A DNA stretch of 64,000 nt from Toxorhynchites rutilus septentrionalis. Taxonomy: Eukaryota > Arthropoda > Insecta > Diptera > Culicidae. Position numbers and translations under genes: made by a program. Shown here piece by piece: positions 1 to 10,524 of the stretch. The stretch is from contig NC_073745.1 in the NCBI RefSeq assembly GCF_029784135.1, forward strand, positions 284,169,997-284,233,996. The letters are read 5' to 3'. The notes below the pieces were generated by a model. The model did no database searches. It saw only the letters and a program-made list of their open reading frames with translations, and had not been told where the DNA came from. Position 1 is the stretch's first letter. Every line of letters starts with the position of its first letter.

Positions 1-9
1 TACTAAGCC

Positions 10-56
10 AACGATAGTCCAACGTCAACCTTGCGGTTATATCATAGATATCAACC
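10..56 (+). repeat. Hairpin-type terminus of an element running off the left edge
   Basis: A half-palindrome ATAGTCCAACGTCAA is followed by TTGCGG and a stem GGTTATAT (35-42) with a slightly imperfect partner ending at 56. This matches the hairpin ends at 2582-2627, 29995-30036 and, inverted, 52622-52671. It is therefore probably the right end of a family B element whose body lies outside the window. Only about 10 bases separate it from the left end of the next element at 66. Confidence 0.55.
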
Positions 57-1050
57 ACCCATTTTGACGTAGGACTACGTCTTTCATTTCTATACCGGGG
101 TGTAAAATCAAAGTTTCGAAAACGAAAGCGTTACGCCGGAGACCGAGATTTTGAGCGTTAATAGCTTCTAAACAACTGAACGAAATGGTATGATAAAAAC
201 TTCATTCAAAAGATAAAATGTCTACGCGTTATATACTTGTTACTTTTTGATCCAAAAATTTGTTTCAATAGTCTTCAAATTGCTTTTAAGGGGGTATTCT
301 AGTGTAGAGACACGAATTTCGGACGTTTTTTCGAACTCCGTAAAAATAAAACAAAGAATATTTTTACTATCCATTATATCATTATTCGTTTATCTATCTT
401 TCAACAATAAAACAAAAATAGGACGGAAAAAAAAATTCATAATTAGAATAGTTACATGCTGGTGAAGTGAGGGTGTTCAAAAAAAAGTTGTGCCATGGCG
501 TACACGATTCCAGTCCTTCTGGTTATCTGAAACAAAAAAATCGAACAGATTCTGAATCAGTAAAGATGTCGCTATGGCATGAACCTCGGACAAGTCAAAA
601 ACATGGGTTTTAACAAAATGGCGGCCGTTTGAAAACAAAAATGCTGTTTAAAACGTTTTTTTTTGCGTTTACCGATTTTTTAAAAATAGTAAAATTAAAA
701 AGTTATAATTTTTTATTGGTTCATGCGATAGAGAGATGTATGCAGATTATTTTCATATAAATTTGACATAAATCGGTTCAGTAGAACTTGAGATATCGTG
801 TACGCCAGTTATAAAAAAACTAGTTCCGAGAGAAACGCGTTTGAAGTTCATTGTGATGGCCGTAACAGGTTAGATACCACATCACTAAGATGGCTCTAAC
901 TAGGTAAATAATAGGATTTTCGATAAGTCCTTTCTAGAGTATATTCTTGAATGCCTAAACTACAGAAATATGGTAAAAAAAAATTTCGATTTTTTCAGAT
1001 TTCTAGACTAGAATACCCCCTTAAAACGTGCTATAGAAATCACCAATCGG

Positions 1051-1086
1051 TATATAAGCGAGCGCCGCTCGGAAATCCACTTAGTC
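1051..1086 (+). promoter_or_regulatory. TATA plus initiator core promoter inside B1
   Basis: TATATAAG at 1051 is followed by an initiator-like TTAGTC whose A lies 32 bases downstream. The GC-rich stretch between them (GCGAGCGCCGCTCGGAAA) is conserved in two other family B copies, at 24934-24969 and, inverted, 53414-53449, with the same 32-base spacing. The spacing fits an arthropod RNA polymerase II core promoter. Activity is inferred. Confidence 0.5.
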
Positions 1087-1414
1087 ATAATTGAACAGCG
1101 ATTGGAGCATGTTGTCGCTGTTATGGTGAAGCTCTTCGTTTATCATGAAAGCGCGGATGAACGGTGTCACCAAGAGCCTGTTTGTGCACCTTAGGTCAGA
1201 ACGGAATCCATCAGGAGGAGAGTGATGCCACAGTTCCGCTTGAAACATCGAAGCAGCCGCCACACACACACATACACGTGCGGAATTATTTTCGTTTGGA
1301 TGCCATTCTGCATCGAGAAAATTCCGGAAAGATTCAATCGTTGCTGAAAAATAATCTGCCAGTTCCCCTGGGAATACATTCATGCGAAAGAGTTTATTTT
1401 AATGTTTTCTAACG

Positions 1415-2465
1415 ATATAACACAGCGACCAAATATTTTTCAATCAAGTGCTATTAACAAATGGTTATCGAGTTAGCATTAACCACTGGTGGGCTTCGAG
1501 TATTGAGGGAAATCTGGAAAGAACTAATCGTTGCTGAAAAATACTCTGCCAGTTCCCTGGAAATTGAAAAATACATTCATGCGAAAGAGTTTATTTTAAT
1601 GTTTTCTAACCATATAACACAGCGACCAAATACATTTGATGTTGTAATTTTTCAATCAAGTGTAATTAACTGGAAAGCTTCTGAAGATTATTCTTCCCCA
1701 TCAGTAGGATATTTTCGTACCCAATATGGTATGCGCGCGCAACGGAAAATGTTTCGCATCGTGAACATTATATTATTTTCAATCAATTATTGCTCAGCCG
1801 CTGAAAGTTTCAAACTGAAAGAGTTCATTCGCCTCTAGTCTGCCTTCTAAATTGCCATCGTAAGAATTATCGTTGCTGAAAAATAATCTGCCAGTTCCCC
1901 TGGGAATTGAAAAATACATTCATGCGAAAGAGTTTATTTTAATGTTTTCTATCCACATAGTACTGCTGCGATCGAATACATTTGGTTTTGTGATTTTTCA
2001 GTCAAGTGCAATTAATTAGCAGGAAAGCTTCTGAAGATTATTCTCCCCCATCAGTAGAATATTTTCGTACCGAATACAGTTTGCGCGCTCAAAAAATTCA
2101 TTCGCCTCTAGTTTGCTTTCCAAATTGCCATCGTAAACCACACCTTCTCTCGATTCAATCACGCACAAAAAGCATACTTAAGCGATATTCTGGTGGTGAA
2201 ACGCATTCATTTTTCGTAGGACATCGACAAGACAACATCGTTACTGAACGAGTTGAACGAGCTGGACGAGCTGCAATCTGCAGTTCCCCTTGGCTTTGAA
2301 AATAACATGCAAGCGAGAGAGTTTATTTTAATGTTTTCTAACCATATAACACTGCGACCAAATACATTTGGTTCTGTGATTTTTCAATCAAGTGCAATTA
2401 GCAGGAAAGCTTCTGAAGATTATTCTTCCCCATCAGTAGGATATTTTCATATTCAATATTGGATG
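1415..2465 (+). repeat. Direct repeats inside B1
   Basis: A block of roughly 200-230 bases recurs at about 1528-1745, 1866-2095 and 2285-2465, with a shorter piece before 1460. Each copy runs from CTGCCAGTTCCC through GAGTTTATTTTAATGTTTTC to GCTTCTGAAGATTATTC. The same blocks occur inverted at 52790-53160. This expansion explains why B1 is more than twice as long as the copy at 52.6 kb. Confidence 0.6.
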
Positions 2466-2888
2466 CAAAAAATCTTGTACCTCCAACGTAACGCTCTCGT
2501 TTTCGAAGTCCCCCAAATATTCATTTATTCATTCATTCAGAATGGATTCAGATTCAACTTCAAACAAATGATCACTAAATCAACGATAGTCCTACGTCAC
2601 CATGGCGGTTATACCATAGATATAACCCACTTACTGTTTTTTGTAAAAAAAAATAACTCGAAACTCGAAACTCGAGTAAGTCGAAATTCAAATTTCTGTT
2701 TAAAATATGATATATAGAAAAGCTGTTGAAATATCCATGAACTATTTAGAAAAAATATCATTTTACATATACCGTTAAAAAAATTGTAAAAAAAGCTTAT
2801 AACTAAAAATATTTTCCCTTCGACTTTTTTATATTTTCAATAGAAACCCCTTGTAACCCCAACATTATCATACAGTGATGCCGCGTTA

Positions 2889-2992
2889 AGACGCGTCCAC
2901 ATTACGGCAATCGGCCTTGGCCGCCCGGTAAAGCCGAATATGCCGCCTGGTACAGGCCGATCGGCATCATTCGGCATAATGTGGACGCGCCT
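2889..2992. mobile_element. Short MITE with TTA target duplication
   Basis: The ends AGACGCGTCCACATTA and TAATGTGGACGCGCCT form terminal inverted repeats of about 16 bases with one mismatch. Both are flanked by TTA (2886-2888 and 2993-2995). A 3-bp TWA duplication is typical of PIF/Harbinger elements, so this is probably a Harbinger-type MITE. The 104-bp body is GC-rich and non-coding. Confidence 0.5.
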
Positions 2993-3037
2993 TTAGACTC
3001 ACAAAAATAGAGATATGAACCTTGAAAAAAATCGAGG

Positions 3038-3920
3038 GGTTGTATCCGAGACACGACCGCTTAGGACGTAGAACTACGCAATGTTTTTTTTTTTTCATTC
3101 GGTTGGTTTATCATTCCAGATATTATTTGCGAATACGTCGAAAATTCAAAAATAACTCTTTAGTAAAACGTTCCGTGGGCCCTGAAAAGGTTTAATGGCT
3201 TGCGTGGTTTTGTACAATCATTTCAATAAGCAACGATTTTGTCTTGCCTTTGCCAAAACAATATACTAATTGGCCATGTCGCAATTTGTTTCTTTATATC
3301 ACACGCGCACTGATGGTCAGAAGCGACCTATAATCATTTGCACACTTCTCTACTTTCGCCTGCTTTGCCGTGGCTCGAATGATTGTGTTAATTGCAATGC
3401 CAGATGCACTTCACGTGAAATATCCGCTAGCGTTCACAGCTCGAGGTGAAACACAAAACGCACAACGAGCAGGATAAGCGACGTTTGTTGTTTCGGGCAC
3501 AGAAAGATTCTGAGAATTTTCCTCAGAGAAGATGCAATACTTATACGCTAGCGACAGCTTACTTACTATGCAAGGGTGGAGTATACTTCGAAGATTATCT
3601 CTTTTCGTTGTTTCTATTCTAGCGGCTGCATAAGCTGCCTATTATTGACAGCTGTGAGAAAGCACACAAATGGACAGAACAAATGTATAGGGGAATTGGA
3701 ATGCTTCCAATTTTCATTATTTTAAACCATATAGAGACTATGGGATTATAATGTATAGAATATCAAACGAATCTTAGAAAATTTCCGATTCAATTGGTAT
3801 GCAAATCGTTAAAATCCGTTCGCCGCAAAAATAGTTATTAACGTTAACTTTATTACATTAAAACCTGTTTTGACCTGTTTTCTGATTTGGTACCCTTAAT
3901 GTAAGACGTAGTCCTACGTC
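3038..3920 (+). mobile_element. Family A non-autonomous element (A1)
   Basis: The left end is a hairpin (stem at 3038-3046 and 3050-3058), then CGC and GACGTAGAACTACGC. The right end is the palindrome GACGTAGTCCTACGTC (3905-3920). The body matches parts of the copies at 23457-24372 and 60874-63812, and the right 350 bases match 6475-6830 inverted. No protein-coding region is recognisable. Length is 883 bp. It sits about 400 bp beyond B1 in the same hairpin-end style, which suggests the families share a mobilising machinery. Confidence 0.6.
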
Positions 3921-4721
3921 AAAAAATTAGACTTCAATACTTTGTGAAATCGTTACCATTTGGGAACATTAATTCGTAATATTGTAAAGTAAAATTGCAA
4001 AATTGAATCGCAGAAAGTTCCTTCTTTTTATTCAGCACGACCTGTTTGTTTGTTTGTAACTTTGTATGTCTTCTTCACCTACCTTGAGAAAGGCGATTCC
4101 TTCTCGCTCGACGCTCGTCAGCAAACGGTGTTCACTCTACAAACATCAAACAAGAAATGAATTGCGATAATGAAATCCACGAATGCTCACTCGCGTATAT
4201 GACTTCTCAGTGAATGAAATGTACAGATAATGTGCCGCATATATGCCCAGTTAGAAATGTCGGTTAATCGTTCGTCTATTTCTAATAATCGAATATATGC
4301 AATCATAATCGAGGTGTTTCGTATCGAATCAAATGTACAAAATCAGGGGCGATTACGGCGATTAATAAAACAAGGAACCATTTCTTGAGTAAATAGTGAG
4401 GCTATTAGTATTTTTTTTTCATCTAACAGCAACCATCTAACATCGACAACGCGTTATGATATGCCACCCGGAATTTTTGATTGGCTCTTTGCACGACTTT
4501 CAGCAGCAGTAAGTTTTATATTATTTGAGACTTATCCATTGAATATTCAGAGTGGCGAGAGAAATCTACCGTACTAGTGATCAAAGATTTTCTACACATA
4601 CTTTTTTCGGTGTATGGTATCCTAGATTAAGTGTGTAGTTGGAATGACAGTTCAGGTGATTGATTACTACATTCAGAGAGAGATGGATGTGTGGTATCCG
4701 TATCACATTGGGGATACTGCA
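3921..4721. other. No gene or known repeat recognised
   Basis: The sequence is AT-rich and non-coding. The only feature noted is a 34-base segment at 4657-4690 (GATTGATTACTACATTCAGA onward) that recurs at 7908-7941. Both copies lie just upstream of a long hairpin. Confidence 0.5.
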
Positions 4722-4907
4722 GGCTGATTTAGACGATGCCAGTCAACGCTCTAGTTGAAGTATCCAGTGAACAGAGAACAGACACTCTGTTCAAGTTAGA
4801 GGCCAATTACTTGTTCGATACTGGTACAAGTATCTTAAACAGAGTGTCTGTTCTCTGTTCACTGGATACTTCAACTAGAGCGCTGACTGGCATCGTCTAA
4901 ATCAGCC
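4722..4907. repeat. Near-perfect 70-bp inverted repeat
   Basis: The left arm 4722-4791 and right arm 4838-4907 are reverse complements with one mismatch in 70. The loop is 46 bases and itself contains a TACTTGT/ACAAGTA stem. Transcription from either strand would give a long stable hairpin RNA. No target duplication is evident, and the arms match no other feature in the window. It could be a foldback element, a hairpin RNA source or a replication-born inverted duplication. Confidence 0.85.
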
Positions 4908-5017
4908 TTGCCATACAAAATTCGCTGGATAGGAGAATGAATTTAATCAAATTCTCAGACTGGTGAGTAATAAAAAGAGAGAAATGTTTTCTGGCTTAGA
5001 GAAACAGATGAAACCAA

Positions 5018-5020
<3 letters not shown>

Positions 5021-5109
<89 letters not shown>
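5021..5109. repeat. (TA)n microsatellite
   Basis: About 44 uninterrupted TA units. It produces spurious IYIYIY reading frames on both strands. Confidence 0.98.
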
Positions 5110-5112
<3 letters not shown>

Positions 5113-5426
5113 GGTGGAGTAGTAGGCGATATATATTGGTATTGGTAGGCAATATATTGTGTCGTCATTATTTTGGTTCTGTGTGAATTTTATATGGATG
5201 AAACAGAGAATGTTCAAGGTACTCACGGTTTCATGTTGATTTGAGTCAGGTTTCTCATGAAATCTTGCAACTGTTCGTTTTTTTTCTTGACGGATGACAG
5301 TTGTATCGTTTCATTGCATTGCTTGATTGTAGACTATTTTCCCACATTATACACCGACAGTAAGAGCTTTGAAGGTACTAATGTAACCGACGAGAAAGGT
5401 TGCTAGGAACGTGAAACAGGAAAACG

Positions 5427-5775
5427 GTTGAGTCGGGTTAAGCCCAATAAATAAGCCCATATAAATAAAAAGTTTCACACTGAATTTAAATCACGGTCAA
5501 AACAGTTGAGTTTCGATCACAGTTAAGTCGGGTAAAGCCCAGGCCAACTTGTACTAAAAATAAATAAATAAAATAAAACAATCAAAATTCGTCGACTGAA
5601 GCTCAAGGCACAGTTGAGTCAGGTCAAGCTCAGGGCCAACTTGTACTGAAAGTTATGAGTCGAGTATAGCTCCAGGCCAAAACAGTTGAGTCGGGTTGAG
5701 CCCAAGGCCAACTTGTAAACAAAATTCACCAAGTGAAGCTCATGGAACAGCTGAGTCGGGTAATGCCCAAGATCA
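5427..5775. repeat. Degenerate repeats spaced 65-90 bp
   Basis: A motif of about 36 bases (CAGTTGAGTCGGGTTAAGCC then CAAGGCCAACTTGTA) recurs roughly five to six times, near 5425, 5515, 5608, 5684 and 5747. A partial copy lies near 5660. The spacers are AT-rich and unequal, so it is not a simple satellite. Confidence 0.6.
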
Positions 5776-6474
5776 GCATATACATAAAATTTATTTATGT
5801 AGTGGAATATTTGAAACAAACAAATAGAAGTGAATGGATAAAAGAAATAAACAAACATTAAAAATAAATTGATTGAAATAATTAAATAACCGCCACGCTG
5901 CCCGCTGATGAAATAGAACAAACATAAATGACGTTGACGTCAAAACAAATTTAAAATTACTTGCACTGATACCAGTTTACAACATTCATTGCTAAATTCC
6001 GGTAAAGATGAGCAGATTTTGGCGGGTGAGTGATATTTCGTCTTAGGAGGTGTTGAGAATGGAGAAAGGCCTGGAACAACTTTAGTGGAATTCGCATAGT
6101 GTTGCGGAAGAAACAAAAGTGGTAGAGGTTAAGCAGTAAAAAACGGCATCGAAATGGCCGTCGGGCTGGTGGCTGCTCAATCCATTTAAGACAATTAGCT
6201 CCTAAACATACGCAAAACGGAGTCAGAGTAGCGAAAGGAAGAATTCATTCAAGCGCTGATCAAACTTTCTGTAAAGAAGATTACGATGAAACTTTATTAT
6301 GAGCGATGTAGTTAAGAATGATCTTGAACGCTTCAAGACGAATGTCAGACACCTCGATTGTATACGGAATTTATAAATCAAGCAATTCGGTAGACGAGGA
6401 TAATGTAATAAAACTAGGATTTTTCTATTGAAAGGAAAATATGTGGGCGATGTTAGTTTTTTTCCTCTTTTTTT

Positions 6475-6830
6475 GACGTAGAACTACGTCTTTCAGGAAG
6501 GGTGCCAAATCAGAAAACAGGTCACGTTTTTGTGAAATAAAGTTAACGTTGATAACTATTTTCACAGCGAACAAATTCTGATACCTTGCACACCAATGGA
6601 ATCGGAAATTCTCTAGGATTCGTTTTTATATACTATACAGTACAATCCACTAATGCCTAAACAGTTTAAATTAATGAAAACTGGAAGCATTCTCATTTTC
6701 CCATACATTTGTTCTGCCGATTCGTGTGCATTCCCGAACAGAGCTGTCAATAACGAGCAACTGATACATTCGTTTCTGCCCGTTTTCAACATATTTGGTT
6801 TAAATAAGCCATCCGCGATTTGAAGCCACG
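6475..6830 (-). mobile_element. Family A fragment (A4), inverted
   Basis: Begins with the palindromic end GACGTAGAACTACGTC (6475-6490). It then matches the reverse complement of the right 350 bases of A1 and A2, including AACAGGTCACGTTTTTGTGA. Homology fades near 6830 and no hairpin end is visible, so the copy is truncated or diverged. Confidence 0.55.
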
Positions 6831-8015
6831 GCGAATGAACTGCAAAGTCTAAAGCCTCTTAAAAACAATGAATCAATCAATCAATAAATCCACACCACTT
6901 CTCGTATGCTGGTCATCGAAGCAACATGGTTGCTGCAGAGCGTCGAGCAGGAGAGGATTGTTTTCTTGTCAGGTGAAGGAGGAGTATGGAATAGAGGCGG
7001 AAACCAAAAATAGAATAAAATGAAAACACAGATGCGAGTGAGCTAGCATAACACAACGAGCGGATATCATTCATGCCTAATGCTGGTTTCACACACATAC
7101 ACACACAGCTCGATACAAGGAGAGGAAGCCCTCTGCTACGACAAAGAAGAGCAGCATAGGAAATTTTTTTGTGCTAGTGCGGATACGGAAGAGTATCCAG
7201 AATGTTGGAATATAGATGTACATTGCATTTACTTAGATAAACGTATATTCCATGGAAGTATGCTTTCAAATTCCATCAGGATAACCTTACTGTTGCATGT
7301 TGTGTGGTTCAATCACATCTGAAACGCAATATAGGAGCAAAAGGGATCATAGTTTGTGATCGATATCTGAGTGGGAAGGAGAAAGTCTGTTGCGAGTTAA
7401 ACCAAATAAACGAGAAGTGCTGATAGCTTTGGACTCTACTCGACTTTTTCGAGTTTAGTCTGAAGTAATAAAAAATTAAATAGTTAAAAAGATATCACAA
7501 AAATGTCGATGCATTCTAAAATAATATCCGAAGTGATAAACAAGTGGATTGAATAATATAATTCCGCAGTTCTGCGTCGAAAACTGCGGTCGTGTTAGGA
7601 CGATACAACCCATTACAATTTTTTATATTTATTCTCATTTTTATTCAAACAGCCCAGGAGGAAGTTCCAGAATCAACACAACGATCTGGCAGCTGTTTTG
7701 ACACGAAACACCTGAGAAAACCTGATCGTCTAAAGGTGCATTACCAGATAACGGAGAATATATCACAAAGCGCCTTGAAACGTGGCAAATCAGAAGACCC
7801 CAGAGATTCCTTGATGTGATCGATAAAGCTGATGAATGAATATGAGTTTTCTTGTACGATCCTTTCTGGTATCGTTTTATTTTAATGTGAGGGGAGGATG
7901 TGAAAGTGTGATTGATTACTACATTCAGAGAGAGATGGATGTCGATTTTGGAGGAATTGAGTGTTGTTTGTGGTTGTTTGACGGGTTATCACACGGTGTA
8001 GTAGTTGTACGCCAC
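6831..8015. other. No gene recognised
   Basis: Only short, low-complexity open frames are present. A degenerate family A/C hairpin end (CTGCGGTCGTGTTAGGACGA) lies near 7583-7606. A 34-base segment at 7908-7941 duplicates 4657-4690. Confidence 0.45.
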
Positions 8016-8077
8016 AAAAAAAATCAAACAAAAGTGCTATCCTGTTCTTGGAATAGCACTTTTGTTTGATTTTTTTT
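8016..8077. repeat. Perfect 25-bp hairpin
   Basis: Arms 8016-8040 and 8053-8077 pair perfectly around a 12-base loop; the stem core is ATCAAACAAAAGTGCTAT. It lies about 75 bases beyond the segment 7908-7941, which is shared with the flank of the larger hairpin at 4722-4907. Confidence 0.85.
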
Positions 8078-8377
8078 TGTTCGACGAACAGGAAATTTTG
8101 AACAAAGAAAATCGTACATTTTTGCAGTAAGAATAATGTGGATAATTTTCGTAATATGCTCATTTTTCCATCGCCGCAAAAATAATGTATTGTTAAATTT
8201 TTCAACAAACTTCAACCATACGATTTCATCCAAAAACAATTATTGCGCATTCCGATGTTTATTATTAAAATTATATTCGATGTAACTTTAACATGAAATG
8301 GCTGAGTAAAAAACGTTTGAAATTGTAGATTGTTCCACAATATAATCGAATTTCGCTTTTCATTCTGTACCCTCCAT

Positions 8378-9365
8378 CAGGGTTATCTACAGAATATCTA
8401 CAGAATAATCTGTATTTATACAGATTTTTCAGACTTTTTGAAACCACGAATCTGAAGATACTGATTACAGATTTTCTTGGTTTCATACAGATTTACAGTT
8501 TTTTGCAGCGTGTAATACTGCATTCTCATGTTCAATCTAAGACGAAAAGATGCAAAAGTCTGCGTTATCGGTTAGCTTTACAATAAATAAATAACACTGT
8601 TTATCTTTTTTCTATTAAAGCACAGTGAATGCGAATTTGTACGTGGATTCCATCAACATCGTCAAATTCGTAATAACTATACCAACCAATGATACTAAAG
8701 CTAAGATTATGCTTCGAATTTGAACTTATAAATTAAACCCTTTGCGGTCGTATTACATTCCGACATGTGTGTTGTAGTGGTTGCAATTATTTTTACTTGA
8801 AAAAGCAGTGATGTATAACTTCAAGAGATCATGAAAGATGAACAAGATTCCTTTATTTTTAGTAAACTTCTAATATATAATTACTGAGCAATGTTTTTAT
8901 GTTTATGTCTAAAGAATAATTGCTATAATTCTTCTTCGTGTGATATCTTTCGCATGTATCACAAAAATAAATCATTTGCCGTCTTTCGCCTTTTATCTTT
9001 CTGTTTGAACAAACAAAACAATTATCTTTACATCTGTGCCGCAATACACGGAGTTTCCATTAATTCTTCCTTCAAGCACGGATGATAACTTTTGTTTATG
9101 CTGAGTACCGTTATCTATTATTCATAGTAGCACCATTCTGGTTCATGAAAAAGTTCACAACACATTAAAATTCGTTTAGAAAAAGTGTGAACTGGTACAT
9201 TGTCGCATAAATTATAATATTACTATACTTATTTGCTGTGGTGGTGGAGAGCAGACAAACGACCGCGAAGGATTAATACAGATTTCGATACAGATTTTTT
9301 GAGAAAAAACCCAGATAAAAAGATTTTTTGAGACCTAAAACACAGATTTTGTTATGGAAACCCTG
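8378..9365. mobile_element. Possible hAT-type MITE
   Basis: The ends CAGGGTTATC and GGAAACCCTG resemble the hAT-type ends at 29290 and 32249. The interior has the ACAGATTTTT-like motifs seen in those elements. The flanking octamers (CCCTCCAT and CCCCCATA) do not match well, so the limits are tentative. No transposase remains. Confidence 0.3.
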
Positions 9366-9652
9366 CCCCCATATGTCGCGCATATTAAAAAAAAACAAAC
9401 GAACAGATTTAAATATAAATAAGATCAGTATAGGGTCTCATAACAAAAAATAAATAAAAATCCGGAAATATAAAAAAAAACTGAAAAAAATCACATATAT
9501 CAAGAAAAGGCGTAAAAAATATTTAAATATAAGTTAGAGCAGTAATACACCAGTAATACCTCTAATATTCCCCGCTACACCATAGTAAGGCATTTTTTTT
9601 TAATTTTCATCTATTTAGAATGGTGCACAAAACATGTTCGTTTTTCACCATA

Positions 9653-10138
9653 ACAGTTCGGCTGAAAAGTTTATAAGGTAACAGCGTAAAACTGCTTTTT
9701 TTCGAAATTCAATTTTATTATACAACATAATTTCCTTCGAGAGAGAGAGCTATACAGCAATTATAAGCAATTATATACAGCATACAGCAATTATAGCGAT
9801 CTTGCAACTTTTCGATACCATTTTTATAGTACTCTTTCGTTTTTTTTTTTTTTCAAAATACTGGGAGCCAGATCTGGAGAATACGGTGGATGCGGAAGCA
9901 ATTCGAAGCACAATTCATGCAATTTGGCCATCGTTTTCATTGATTTGTGATTTTTTCCTTTTTTTCACAATAGCAAAAGTTGCTTCACTCTCAATATTGT
10001 AACTCACGAATCAATCGACCTATTGCTGTCAAATTTTGACACGTATCCATTGAAAGATGGTGCTTTGTGATAGTCAAGTATATTTTTGCAAGAGGTGCCA
10101 TATAGACGTCAACCTTATGAACGTTTCAGCCGAATTGT
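9653..10138 (-). mobile_element. Internally deleted mariner element
   Basis: Terminal inverted repeats of about 27 bases with three mismatches start ACAGTTCGGCTGAAAAGTTT on the left and ACAATTCGGCTGAAACGTTC on the complement at the right. TA flanks both ends (9651-9652, 10139-10140). The 486-bp body keeps only a decayed transposase C-terminus on the minus strand. Confidence 0.75.
9780..9950 (-). pseudogene. Mariner transposase C-terminal remnant
   Basis: The minus strand reads LHELCFELLPHPPYSPDLAP, the hallmark around the third catalytic residue of DD34D mariner transposases. After a poly-A insertion or frameshift comes YKNGIEKLQDRYNC, a conserved mariner C-terminal motif. The N-terminal DNA-binding and first catalytic regions are missing, so it cannot be active. 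Confidence 0.7.
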
Positions 10139-10524
10139 TAGTCCCTGTTATAAAAAAAATGCTTCCGCTGGACCAGGAGTAATCATAAATATAACTTGTG
10201 ACCACTTTTTTTTTTGCAATGACAAAACTTACAAACAAATGAAAAAAAGATTAACAGAACATTTTATTATTATTATTATTCAATTTTAACTTAATTATTA
10301 AAAATAACGTTATTCATTTCATAATTTATTCAACTTTAGCATTAAAAAGAGGAATTGCCCCCTTCCATTTTTGATTTTTGATTTTTGACATTGTTAGCGA
10401 ATGCCTAATAATAATGATATTTACATTCTGCAAAGGTGCTGCAGATCGCTCAATTCTTTATAGAATTATGTTTTTATGAATAATCTTTCAGAAAAACACA
10501 AAAGTTAAATTGTATCATGTTGAT
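10139..10524. other. No gene recognised
   Basis: AT-rich sequence with short ATT repeats (10262-10280). No inverted or direct repeat structure was noted. Confidence 0.5.

Larger units (their letters stand above)
66..2627 (+). mobile_element. Family B non-autonomous element, long copy (B1)
   Basis: The left end is the palindrome GACGTAGGACTACGTC (66-81). The right end is ATAGTCCTACGTCA, then GCGG, then a hairpin with stem GGTTATA (2607-2613) and TATAACC (2621-2627). The element at 52622-53699 is a shorter inverted copy with the same ends, and 24684-25560 shares the first 300 bases. The body has no transposase. It carries a TATA-initiator motif at 1051-1086 and several internal direct repeats. 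It is about 2.5 kb because the repeat block is expanded. The superfamily is unknown; autonomous relatives, if any, are not in this window. Confidence 0.65.

Noticed and set aside
1081..1383. 100-codon minus-strand frame in B1, partly conserved in B4 (53180-53413)
   Set aside because: It opposes the promoter motif, begins at an uncertain start and has different termini in the two copies; conservation is explained by shared element DNA.
4947..5226. IYIYIY-type open frames on both strands
   Set aside because: Translation of the (TA)n microsatellite.
8378..9365. Firm hAT insertion
   Set aside because: Ends look right but the flanking octamers do not match; retained only as a low-confidence feature.
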